From Chytridium lagenaria (taxonomy: Eukaryota; Chytridiomycota; Chytridiomycetes; Chytridiales; Chytridiaceae), in NCBI GenBank assembly GCA_025449115.1, contig JAHLKC010000047.1:124001-188000 (forward strand): a stretch of DNA of 64,000 bases. The letters are read 5' to 3'. The number at the start of each line of letters is the position of its first letter. Positions within the stretch are counted from its first letter, which is position 1. The notes beneath the pieces were generated by a model, which was given only the letters and a program-made list of their open reading frames with translations, was not told where the DNA came from and made no database searches. Of this stretch, positions 12,048-21,842 are shown in pieces. A program made the position numbers and the translations under genes.

Positions 12048-14672
12048 ATGACAGCGCCATCGTTGAAGGATACGACAACGGTCTCCCTTGATATCGCTGA
12101 AGGTATCGTCTACACTTACTTTACTACCTAACCATCTGATTTCTATCCACAGATATGGCTTCTACTTCTAAAACTGGTCCTATGGAAACAACCAAGTTTC
12201 ACTCATGGCTAAAGATAACTCTTTGGGTTAGCGAGAAATGCTTTAGCGCTGATAAGGTAGATTATAGACTTTTTCATTGCAGTGTTCTTCTTTACAGCGT
12301 GGAATCGTCTTTTGCTAATGGTCACTTTTGCATACCAGTTCAAGGATTTATCCGTCCACGCCTTGATTGCCTTGGAACATCAGGCGATGACTATGAAGGA
12401 GCTTGAGGGTGACGAGAGCGCTAAGCGAGCGTTTGAAGAAATTTACGGCCGTTCCTTTCCAAGGCCATCGAGTCACTGGCACCCGATACTAAGAAACAGG
12501 ATAACGAGATGGTATCTTGAGTTAGTTCTCTTTTGTTCCTTTTTCTTACCTTTTTTTCAGACGGCTATGGAGAAGAGATAAGCAGCGAAAGCTCGACGGA
12601 AAGATCGTCGCGGACTTTGGTAAGTTGTTATCTGTCGCAAAAGCTCTTTTGGTGGTTTATATATTGCTCACAATAATTTATAGTTTGGATCAAGCAGTAC
12701 GGTTGAGCACGAAGCTCCAGCTGAAGCTAACGAGCGACATTTGCCTGCTTCCGGGCGAGCAGGATATTCGAATCAAACAGATGCTCGCCTTTCTTAGAGT
12801 TGACGCCTAATGAGGTGATTGATGCTGAGGTAGTTTGCTCCAAGTTGGCCCTTGCTGTTCAATCTGGTGACGTTGCCGCGGCCCAGAGTCGCATTTCAGT
12901 CGATTATGAGGACGTGTCTATGGGATGTCAAGCCGCGGTATCGAGCAGCATCATGGCTGCTGAAGTTGAGGCTGGAACACTGTTCTTGCCGGTCAAGCTG
13001 GAAACCTTGCCGAGTCTGACGTAATGACTCGCACCAATGCTACCTCACTTAGTTACGAGTCGGTGACGTCCTTGCGTTCGTGGACTTCAATGCTTTGGTT
13101 TCTGCTGAAGTTCTCGATGCTGAGGTTGAGGCAGTCCGCGTGTTTTAGCTGTTCATGAAGGCAACATCGCTGAGTCCCAGCAAATGAATTCTATCGGTGC
13201 TGCCTCGACTGATTATGAGGCGGATATTATTGCCGCTGAGGTGGACGCGGCGAATCTTGTTTTGGCTTCTCAGGCTGGCAACATTGCCGAGTCTCGAGAA
13301 ATGACTTTTATCAATGCTGCTTCGTTTGGTTGTGAGGCGATATTATTGCCGCTGAGGTGGACGCGGCGAATCTTGTTTGGCTTCCCAGGCTGGCAATATC
13401 GCTGAGTGTCGGGAACTGAATTTTATCGGTGCTGCCTCGATGAGTTGTGAGGCGGATATTATTGCTGCTGAGGTGGACGCGGCAAATCTTATTTTGGCTT
13501 CTCAGGCTGGCACCATTGCCGAGTCTCGGGAAATGACTTTTTTGCCGCTGCCTCGATTGGTTATGAGGCGGAGATTATTGCCGCTGAGGTGGACGCGGCA
13601 AATCTTGTTTTGGCTTCTCAGGCTGGCAACATCGCTGAGTCTCGGGAAATGAGTTTTGCTGCTGCCTCGACTGATTATGAGGCGGATATTATTGCCGCTG
13701 AGGTGGACGCGGCAAATCTTGTTTCGGCTTCTTGGGCTGGCAACATAGCCGAGTCTCGGGAAATGACTTTTATTGCTGCTGCCTCGACGATGAGTTCTGA
13801 GGCGGACATTATTGCCGCTGAGGTGGACGCGGCAAATCTTGTTTTGGCTTCCAGGCTGGCAATATCGCTGAGTGTCGGGAACTGAATTTTATCGGTGCTG
13901 CCTCGATGAGTTGTGAGGCGGATATTATTGCTGCTGAGGTGGACGCGGCAAATCTTATTTTGGCTTCTCAGGCTGGCACCATTGCCGAGTCTCGGGAAAT
14001 GACTTTTATTGCTGCTGCCTCGATGAGTTGTGAGGCGGATATTATTGCCGCTGAGGTGGACGCGGCAAATCTTGTTTTGGCTTCCCAGGCTGGCAATATC
14101 GCTGAGTGTCGGGAACTGAATTTTATCGGTGCTGCCTCGATGAGTTGTGAGGCGGATATTATTGCTGCTGAGGTGGACGCGGCAAATCTTGTTTTGGCTT
14201 CTTGGGCTGGCAACATTGCTGAGTCTCGGGAAATAAGTTTTGCTGCTGCCTCGATAAATTGTGAGGCGGATATTATTGCCGCTGAGGTGGACGCGGCAAA
14301 TCTTGTTTTGGCTTCTCAGGCTGGCAACGTCGCTGAGTCTCGGGAATTGAGTTTTATCGGTGCTGCCTCGATGGTTATGAGGCGGAGATTATTGCCGCTG
14401 AGGTGGACTCGGCGAAGCTTGCTTTGGCTTCTAAAGCTGGCAACATCGCCGAGACTCAGGACATGACTTGTACCAGTGCTGCCTCGATTGACTTCGCGGC
14501 TTCGAGGTTGTTGTCGTGTTCATCTTTATATGCTAAGCTCTTGTCGACTTTATCTTTGAATGCTCAACGTTCGCGCGACATTATTGAAGCTGAAGTTAAC
14601 TCGGCCAACCTTGTTCTTGCTGTCCAAGCTGGCAATATGGCTGAGGCTCAATATGTATCGAAGCGGTCGTGA
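12048..14672 (+). CDS. large protein built on a 39-residue tandem repeat
   Basis: An unrecognised gene. ATG 12048 (TAPSLKDTTTVSLDIAE) is followed by several short exons. One gives KFHSWLKITLWVSEKCFSADK and another LIALEHQAMTMKELEGDESA. From about 12.8 kb the protein becomes a repeat with the consensus (A)DIIAAEVDAANLVLASQAGN preceded by SREMTFIAAASMSCE. Diverged copies occur at about 12804-13180 and 14572-14650, and eleven close copies lie between. Each unit is rich in Ala, Glu and Asp with a regular hydrophobic spacing, which fits a helical solenoid or an extended coiled coil. There is no signal peptide or membrane helix. Five of the ten unit spacings are 116 bp and so shift the frame. As sequenced, the gene cannot be translated in one piece. 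That reflects either sequencing error in the repeat or real decay. Confidence 0.5.
13184..14480 (+). repeat. coding minisatellite, unit about 117 bp, 11 close copies
   Basis: The string GTGGACGCGGC and its close variants recur at 13241, 13357, 13473, 13589, 13703, 13823, 13939, 14056, 14173, 14287 and 14403. The spacings are 116, 116, 116, 114, 120, 116, 117, 117, 114 and 116 bp. Units are nearly identical in the middle of the array and decay at both ends, the pattern expected of unequal crossing-over. It lies inside the gene at 12048-14672. Confidence 0.92.
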
Positions 14673-14999
14673 CCTTGGTCATCTTGTTGCTCTCCTATTT
14701 CATGCCTCATACATTGTCTTGGCGATGCAATGGAGGATTGCATGGTTTTTTTGTATTCAAGCATTTTTTAATTCTAATATTATGGTATTTTGACTTCAAA
14801 AATACTTTTGACCGTCCTTCTTTATTTTTACTATTACTCGCGATCAGTGGCCGTGTTTAACATCGCTCCAATGTTAGTAGAAGTCGTTCAATAATTTACT
14901 TCCTCAATAATGACATGCTGACCGACGATAAGACTGAAAGTTATTAATGCGTCATATGCTAAAGAACGTAGAATTAAGGAACTTCAAGTTTATGCTTGT

Positions 15000-15300
15000 A
15001 AGGCATCCTCGCTTCTAACCAAGGCGCACCGCTTCAAAGGTCTGACAACGTCTCACGCGATTTACGATAACGCTCGCTGCCAAATATTCAATTGCTTATC
15101 TGCGAGGATACTTCTGGTAGAATCGATAAAGCTGGCGGATTTAACAAGAACGCAGCTAATCACCGGATATTCCTGAGTAATTTAAAAACGAGTTTTGGGT
15201 GTTTCCCTAACTCTTTTTTTGCTCTGGCTAGGGCGTTGAAGGAGGTGTGAATGAAAGAAATAATCATGTATATGGATATTCCTTTTGATCTAATAGCCCT
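15000..15300 (+). pseudogene. decayed partial copy of the gene at 9.85-11.2 kb
   Basis: Sequence from about 15042 to 15180 aligns with 10519-10655 of the upstream gene. Shared blocks include ACAAGAACGCA followed by a CTAATCACCGGATATTCC-like stretch (CTCATCACCGAGTATTCC upstream). Further on, GGGCGTTGAAGGAGGTGTGA (near 15233) matches GGGCTTTTAAGGAGGTGTAA at the 3' end of the upstream gene. The middle exons are missing and the frame is broken. It directly follows the 39-residue repeat gene, suggesting a local duplication followed by deletion. Confidence 0.7.
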
Positions 15301-15431
15301 GTGCCGAAGATAAAATAAAACTTGTAAGGAAAAGCGTAGTTTAAAAAGTGCCATTATAACTATTTAAAGGAATATGCCATGTACAATTAGAGTTTAACAC
15401 GCCTCAACATATCATCGCACCCCCCATCCTC

Positions 15432-16581
15432 TCACATCCACGCCGAATAATCATAATCCTGCCTTACATCCTTACACTCCCTACACACAAAATCACAGCA
15501 ATCCGTCTCCTCCTCCATCTGCGCACACCCCAAACAAGCCGTCGTCCTACAGACTGAGCAAACCACCTTGACCGTCGAAGGAAAACAACCAGGGCACAAT
15601 TCCGCACTACACGTCGGGCATGGCGAGGATAACGTTCTCTGCAAGGTGTGCAGAAACGGAGGTCGCAGCCTTCGCAACCGGGGGGAAGACGGTGACGGTT
15701 GGAGTGATGAAACGTTTGCGACGACGAGTGGTGGCAGGATCTTCGTCGCAGCATTCGCAGGTTGTAAGCCAGAAACGACGGTGAAGGTGGTATTGGGGTC
15801 CGTCATGGGAGTTGGAGTGAGAATGTGGCGGGCCCTTTACAGGAGTGTTTTTGGAGAGAGGGCGGTTAAGAAGTCCTTTAAGACCTTCTGGACCACCTCG
15901 TGATAAACAGTGATGGCAAATCTCTTTGCGGATGACAGACACTAGTAGATTATACCAGTCTATTATGGGAGGATGTGAAGGTTTTGATCTCCAGTGGCAG
16001 AGTTGTGAGCGTTCCACGTTAACAGCTCTAACACTATCGGCGACATCTACTACTGCCTTTGATATAGAAACAGTGGATGAAAATTCCGACAGGCTTTACG
16101 AGACCCGACCACGTCGACTGAGCCTTCCAAAAGCGCGCCGTTATCATCCCCAACGATGTGTCAAAAAAGGTTTCCACTGAGCTTTCACTTTCCAAAATCA
16201 TAAACAATGATTCTCCTTCAGCAGCTGCGGCGACGCCGTCGCCGTCGGTGTCTGCCTCTTCCAGCAAAACTTCTGGGCCACCAGAACAGCTTTCACTCTC
16301 ACCCACTAACTGTTCCTCCTCCCTCCAAGAATTAACCTCCGCATTTCTTTGATGCCTTTCCATCCGTTTCCGAACCTCCTCTTCACTGATGTTTCCCAAC
16401 GCCGACAGGCACATGGTGCGCCATAAAGAGGAATAGCCAGACCGCCGTGTGAGCTCATCGAACAGGGTTTTAGAGCTATGTGTTAGATGCATAGGTCTTG
16501 AGGACTGTAGGATGCTTGATAGGCCGAAATGCAGACCATCACTTCAGGAGGTAGGATTCCTGAACGGCTCCTTTGCGTCAT
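15432..16581 (-). CDS. F-box protein with C-terminal cysteine-rich zinc-binding region
   Basis: The N-terminus reads ILPPEVMVCI, a short gap with a frame break, then SSKTLFDELTRRSGYSSLWR and TMCLSALGN. This is an F-box pattern (LPxEV...Y...LW..L). The F-box would bind Skp1 in an SCF ubiquitin ligase. The middle is charged and low-complexity. The C-terminal part carries many cysteine pairs: TCECCDEDP, CEGCDLRFCTPC, then PTCSAELCPGCF, CSVCRTTACLGC and CCDFVCRECKD. They could form two or more zinc sites, as in RING/IBR-like or DNA-free zinc clusters. The stop follows YDYSAWM. Frame shifts lie near 15640 and 16530, and introns may also be present. The F-box plus zinc-cluster reading is by pattern. 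The substrate is unknown. Confidence 0.6.
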
Positions 16582-16920
16582 GCTGGGTCGATTCTGTTTC
16601 TCGAGCAATGGTTCTGGTAGAAAAATTTCAGTTGCTCCAAGGTTTTAAGAACATGCCGATGCGCTAGTTTAAACCACGAGGTTTTATTTCTTCACATTAC
16701 ATGAGTAGCGTGAATGCTTAAATACACAAACAAGAAAACATCTATGAGGGCATTCAGTATAAAAGAGGCGTGGACGGCCGTAAAGCTCGACGGGCGGCGC
16801 GATATACGACTTTATGTACGTGAGAGAAACAAAAGGTATCAAAGATAATTAAAAACAGAGCTTCATTAAGCTTAACAACGTCTCAGCGAGTCCTTGGGCA
16901 CCACACTCTAGAGCTCAGTT

Positions 16921-17979
16921 CTAAGTGACCACAACAAAGACCAGGAAGAAGAACACCAGTGCAGCAAAGACTTGAATCATGAGCCACCGATTGCTGCTCA
17001 AATTCTGAAAATACTTGAGCAGCTGATCATGTGCACCGCTGACGTTCATCTCCATGTCTACAACATTGTCGTCAATTCTTTGAATCATCTCTCTTTGTTG
17101 TGTGAGGATTTGGGCGAATTGGGTGTAGATTTGACCAAGTTCTGCAATGGTGGATTCGATGGATTCAATGGCTTGATTACGAGACTCAAGGTACTCTAGG
17201 TTGCCGCTTTGGGGATTTGCTAACATAAGCGATTGCTGTTGGCCGCCAGGGCCGCCGCTTCCTGGTCCGAGATCCAAGGATACGTCAGAATTGGGGGTTG
17301 CCTTCCGTTCGGGGAAGTATAGGGGGGAGTCCGAAGATTTGGAGACAGGATGGAAAATGGAGGAGACTTCGGTAGATGTTGAGGCGGAACCGTTTTGTTG
17401 AGAATTTAAGGAAGATGAAGGGTTGGCAGCAGGAAGTCTCGGAGATCCAGTTTGAGGAGCGTATGAGTATTGATCCCTCCTTGACTTTTGCTCCTTGATA
17501 TTCTGCGTCCTAATCTCCAGCACGTTTTTAAACTCCCCTGATGTTGATGCCAACCTCGTCTGGAGGGAGGTGACCACGTTCACTGCATGCTCCTCTACTT
17601 GGCGGTTCCCCATCTTCCCAGAAGATTTTGACTGCTGCACATGAGTGGAAAGTGCACCAATTTGACGGTTAACTTTCGCGATATCCTGTTTGATGATGTG
17701 GATGAGCTCATTGATCTCTACGGGGCGGTCATCGAATAACGACTTTTTCCGTGCAAGCTGCGACAGCTTATGAAGCTTTAGAATAGTTGCATTGATCTCC
17801 TTCGCCACGGTTGCTGCGGCTTTGGCAAATTCTGACTTTGATTGAGGGACGGGAGTGGAAGTGGAATCTGAGAGCAGCCTGTTGCGTTCTTGTGAACCAT
17901 TTATCTGGTATGGCGTTGCCATGCCGCGTTGGAGCATGGAGTCGACTGCAGAGTGAAACTCTTGAGTTCTGTCCTTCAT
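16921..17979 (-). CDS. SED5: syntaxin-5/Sed5-type Qa-SNARE
   Basis: Golgi t-SNARE that mediates ER-to-Golgi and intra-Golgi fusion. It is a single uninterrupted frame of 352 residues, a normal length for the family. The N-terminus MKDRTQEFHSAVDSML is the typical Sed5/syntaxin-5 peptide that contacts the SM protein Sly1. Residues about 50-170 form the Habc-like helical region (AKAAATVAKEINATILKLHK). A Ser/Pro-rich linker follows. The SNARE motif spans about 270-330 (ESIESTIAELGQIYTQFAQI through MEMNVSGAHDQLLKYF), with the zero-layer Gln in the QIYTQFAQ region. The tail anchor is LMIQVFAALVFFFLVFVVV, followed by one residue and the stop. This is one of the few genes in the window without introns or frame breaks. 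Confidence 0.95.
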   Translation of the reverse strand: MKDRTQEFHSAVDSMLQRGMATPYQINGSQERNRLLSDSTSTPVPQSKSEFAKAAATVAKEINATILKLHKLSQLARKKSLFDDRPVEINELIHIIKQDIAKVNRQIGALSTHVQQSKSSGKMGNRQVEEHAVNVVTSLQTRLASTSGEFKNVLEIRTQNIKEQKSRRDQYSYAPQTGSPRLPAANPSSSLNSQQNGSASTSTEVSSIFHPVSKSSDSPLYFPERKATPNSDVSLDLGPGSGGPGGQQQSLMLANPQSGNLEYLESRNQAIESIESTIAELGQIYTQFAQILTQQREMIQRIDDNVVDMEMNVSGAHDQLLKYFQNLSSNRWLMIQVFAALVFFFLVFVVVT

Positions 17980-18627
17980 GTCTGCAGTGTGAGTCGAGTG
18001 GTAAGGGGCTAAGTGCGTTGGGAGTCTTTGGATGTATAAAGATCTCGGTTGATGATGGCCAGCACCTCCTCAGAGTCCGTCGTTGTCGTTTTTTTTGCCC
18101 CAAAATTAGAATTTTACTGGCTGAAGATGATTGGAGGATAGGATAAAACAGCTGTCGCGGCATCATACGCAGGGGCGGCGCGAGAGATTACGGGCGAGGT
18201 CTGCAGATAATATCGCATGATGCGAGGTATCGTTGGCAGCCAGAACTAGTTATCGATAGTCTATAATTACTATTATGCATCTGTTTTTTATTCAATGTGT
18301 GAGTTTTTGCAGGATCATGTTGTTAGATTGGATAGAGAGCTGTATGTAGCAATACTGCCACCATCGGAGACGGCCCTTTACAGCTAGCTACGCGAGTATG
18401 TACGGCTTGTCGCCACTATTAACCACGGCTTGTCGCTAATACTCAAGGATGCAAAAATAGAAAAATGTCATCAAATCAATCACAACCATTTTTTTTCTCT
18501 CTTGGTTATCTGCGGCAAGCTTTGCCGTCTTCTTGCTCCTCCAGTGAGCCCGTACCTCATCCTTTGAGTATAAGAACCTCTTCAGCTTGATACCTGGAAA
18601 TATCCAGGAAATAAAACCGACACAGCC

Positions 18628-20309
18628 ATGAACAGGATGATGGAAGTGTGCATTGAGACGGAGACTGTCATTCGCAACAGGGAGCATAGGGAAGAACAGG
18701 AAGCTATGGATAATCACAACAACAACTCTTCTGAATGGAATGAGAATACGCCTTTACTTAAGCAGCGATCATCCAGGCAAGATTCTTTAACCTTTTTTTT
18801 AAACAAATGGCAGGCGGCGAGGCTTAATGTAGCTCTAACATCGTGTGTGATGTTAATAGGGATGGTGACGCTCCTCAGTCCGTGGTTACCTTCCCGAGCC
18901 TTCGTGAATATGGTCAACAGCCACGATCAGAGTTTGGATCAGAGACTGATGCCTACCCCCAGCCTGAATGGGTTGAGAACCTTAGAGCCCTGATGAGCAA
19001 TAATCCTTCGTCTCCTCTAGGCGCCATGATAGGGTTTGATCTCCTTTCTAAAATTTGTGTAAAGTAACATTTCCTTCTTTCGTTTTCCCTTTCAGTCTCT
19101 TTTTTACATCAGTTCTCCTCATTTCTATCGTCCTTCTTTGTGTCGGAACTGAGCCGTCTATCATCGAAAACCACAACGCTGCTCTCCTTATTTTCTGGCT
19201 CAACTTCCTGTCTATCATCGTGTTTACTGTTGAATTTACCATCGACTGCATTGTTTACCGCGGTCCATGGGTGTGCCTCATGTTTGAACCTGCCTTTATC
19301 ATCGACGTGCTTGCCATCTTCCCCTTCTACCTTGAAATCATTATTTCGCTCTTGACTGGAACCAGTGTTGTTTCTGGAGCCACTGCGGTAGAAGGCTTTG
19401 CTGCTCTTCGTGTGTTGCGGTTGCTTCGTGTTGTCCGTCTCTTTAAAATCTTTGAGAGATCACCTCAGGTATGGTGGTGGTTTTCTTAGATAGATTCCAC
19501 AATGTTGAAAGTTGATTATTTTCTTAGCTCCGCATTCTTTCGGTTGCTTTGTCTAAGTCTTACGACGGTATTATGATCCTCGCGATTGTCTCTCCTCTCC
19601 TGGTTTGCTTCTTCGGAACTTTGACGTAAATTTCGCTTGTTACCATATGCTGACTATCTGTTAAGTTCTACGCTGAGCAAACCGACGAATACTATAAGGA
19701 CGGCGTCTGGTATTACACCAACGGCGATAGGTCCCCTTTCCAGTCCATTACTTCCTGGTGAGTATCTTATAAATTTGTTTTTTAATATCAGGCTAACTTT
19801 TCCCAGTTTTTGGCTTTCTATTGTCACCTTAACGACAGTTGGGTACGGAGACGTCACCCCAAGGACCACTCTTGGTCGTCTCGTCTCCGCTGTGGCCTCC
19901 CTCGCAGCCCTTGTTTTTCCTCGCCTTTCCTCTGACCGTCATCACCACCCATTACACCAACGTTTTGAACGATCTTGAGCAAGAGAAGAAGGCGGAGATT
20001 CGCAGGCAAAACGTAGAGGACCAGGCTCGTCGGGACTCTATCACGCAACAGGCTCTCTTTGCATTCCAGGAAAAGGCAGGAAGGCTCTCCCCCGGGATCC
20101 CCGCGGTTGGCCCATCATCGGCCTCCCCTTCGGTGTCTTCGTCGCCAACTAGGGGATCTTATATTTCTTATAAGGCCCAGGCTGCAAAGCTCCTTGATAT
20201 GGCTCGTTCTGACGATGTTGTAACGCTTCGTTTGGCAGTCAACGGCGAGGAGGGCTTTAGAAAAGTGCTTCAGCTTCTTTCTGACGCAACAGCTTCGACG
20301 TCATCCTAA
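18628..20309 (+). CDS. voltage-gated potassium channel (Kv-like, six TM)
   Basis: Plasma-membrane voltage-gated K+ channel. S1 reads TSVLLISIVLLCVGTEPSII and S2/S3 include LIFWLNFLSIIVFTVEFTID and FIIDVLAIFPFYLE. S4 is ALRVLRLLRVVRLFKIF, with arginines at every third position. The turret has FYAEQTDEYYKDGVWYYTNG. The pore helix and filter are WLSIVTLTTVGYGD, the canonical K+ selectivity motif. S6 ends VFLAFPLTVITTHYTNVL. A C-terminal coiled coil (LEQEKKAEIRRQNVEDQARR) and a final LRLAVNGEEGFRKVLQLL segment follow. No BTB/T1 tetramerisation domain is visible in the N-terminus. There are at least five short introns and small frame breaks near 18990 and 19920. A second, related channel lies at 50.4-53.7 kb. 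Confidence 0.9.
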
Positions 20310-20567
20310 ATTACTTTCCGCGGTCGTCTTCTTTTCTCGTTGCAACTCTTTTCTTGCCTTTCACATTTGAATCTTTTATACCTTTTCCATTTTCCCATAT
20401 GTATTTCAATATGTTATTTTCAATATGCTTATCACTTGCGCTTGACACTCTTTTCGCCCACGCCCTTCATCCGCTGTTATTAGGGGGTTAGGGTTATTAT
20501 CAATACATGACCTCGTTTTTGCGTCATATATAGTGGTTTAAATTTGTCACTTCAAAGGACAACAAGC

Positions 20568-21798
20568 ATGCTGCAGCCAACTCTTCGCGGGATCATGGCC
20601 GTGCGCCGTCTATCCACGGCATCCAGCTATACAGTCCAACCCTTACTTCTTGATCAGATAGTTATAGTCACTGGCGCCGGGCAGGTCCGTCTCAAGACGT
20701 TTCTTGATGATGCAGTTTGATATGCATGATAACTAACCAGAGGTCGGCTAATTAGGGTATTGGGGAGGCAACATCACGGTTACTTGCTCTCCAGGGAGCT
20801 CGAATAGTGCTTTCCGACCTTGATGAACATAAATGTGGGAAGGTGGCAGAATCAATTAACGCAACTATGCGTGAGTTGACGGGATCGAGTGATGATTATG
20901 CGGTTGCGGTCCCTGGGGATGTCACAAGCCTGAGTTTCCGGAGAAGTTGATCAAGGAGACTGTGTCAAAGTTTGGACGGATTAATCATGTAAGTGTGTTT
21001 GAGGATTTTACAGACTTTGACAGATACTATTCTAACCTATGCCAAGATCGTTAACAACGCGGGTTTCTGGTAAAGGAACGATGACGTGAATCATATTTTT
21101 TTAATAGAGGTCTACAGTTATGACGGGATGCTTCACAAGATGTCGGACCGTCAATGGGATCTCATTCAAGCAGTACATACAACAGCTCCGTTCCGGATAA
21201 TTCGTGCGGCAGCACCGTACATGGTAAACTTATTATAATTGCTCGCTTTTAACAAAAGTTAAGCGGCTAACCGATGGTCAACCGCGGTCCATTGTTAATG
21301 TCTCCTCCACCTCAGGTCTTCACGGCAACGTCGGACAAGCCAACTATGCGACCGCCAAATCCGGCATTCTCGGGCTCACAAAGACGATTGCGAAAGAATG
21401 GGGACCTGCATTTGGAGTACGTGCTAATAGTGTTGCGTTTGGTCTTATTGACACGAGGTTGACGAGACCCAAAGAGGGTACTGTTGCGGCAAAGGAGGGG
21501 AAAATATTTGTCGAAGGAGCTGGAGAGGTTGCGTTGGGAATTCCGTTGCCTCCTGGTGGTGAGGTGGAGAGAGATGAGGAGAGGAGAAAGATGATTCCTC
21601 TGGGACGCGTGGGGAACGCGGATGAAGCGGCTGGTGCGATATGTTTTTTGGTGTCTCCTTGGGCGAGGTTTGTTTCCGTGAATTCTCTATTGGCTTCATT
21701 GCTTTCATTCCATTTTATAAATACCGATAACTATCTCTGTTGGAATTAGCTACATCACAGGCCACTGCGTCGAGGTCACTGGAGGGTTTGGTATTTAA
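20568..21798 (+). CDS. mitochondrial-type short-chain dehydrogenase/reductase (FabG-like)
   Basis: NAD(P)-dependent SDR, closest in pattern to 3-oxoacyl-ACP reductase or a 3-hydroxyacyl-CoA dehydrogenase. The N-terminus (LQPTLRGIMAVRRLSTASSY) is basic with no acidic residues, like a mitochondrial presequence. The cofactor site reads IVIVTGAGQ, then GIGEATSRLL after an intron, giving TGxxxGIG. A DVTSL region and NNAG follow in later exons. The active-site Ser is in SIVNVSSTSGLHGNVGQANY, with the Tyr-x-x-x-Lys at YATAKSG. Then come IAKEWGPAFGVRANSVAFG and the C-terminal HCVEVTGGFGI plus stop. At least five introns are present, with a small frame break near 20925. A role in mitochondrial fatty-acid synthesis is plausible but not shown by the sequence alone. 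Confidence 0.85.
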
Positions 21799-21842
21799 AA
21801 GGCTTAAAAACTGGTCAAATTTGAGCTCAGAAATTGAGAGAG

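Noticed and set aside
13968..14216. Minus-strand ORF across the coding repeat
   Set aside because: It is the open antisense frame of the 39-residue repeat and repeats only because the repeat does.
20478..20500. Telomere-like TTAGGGGGTTAGGG
   Set aside because: Only two imperfect units, inside an ordinary intergenic region; not evidence of a telomere.
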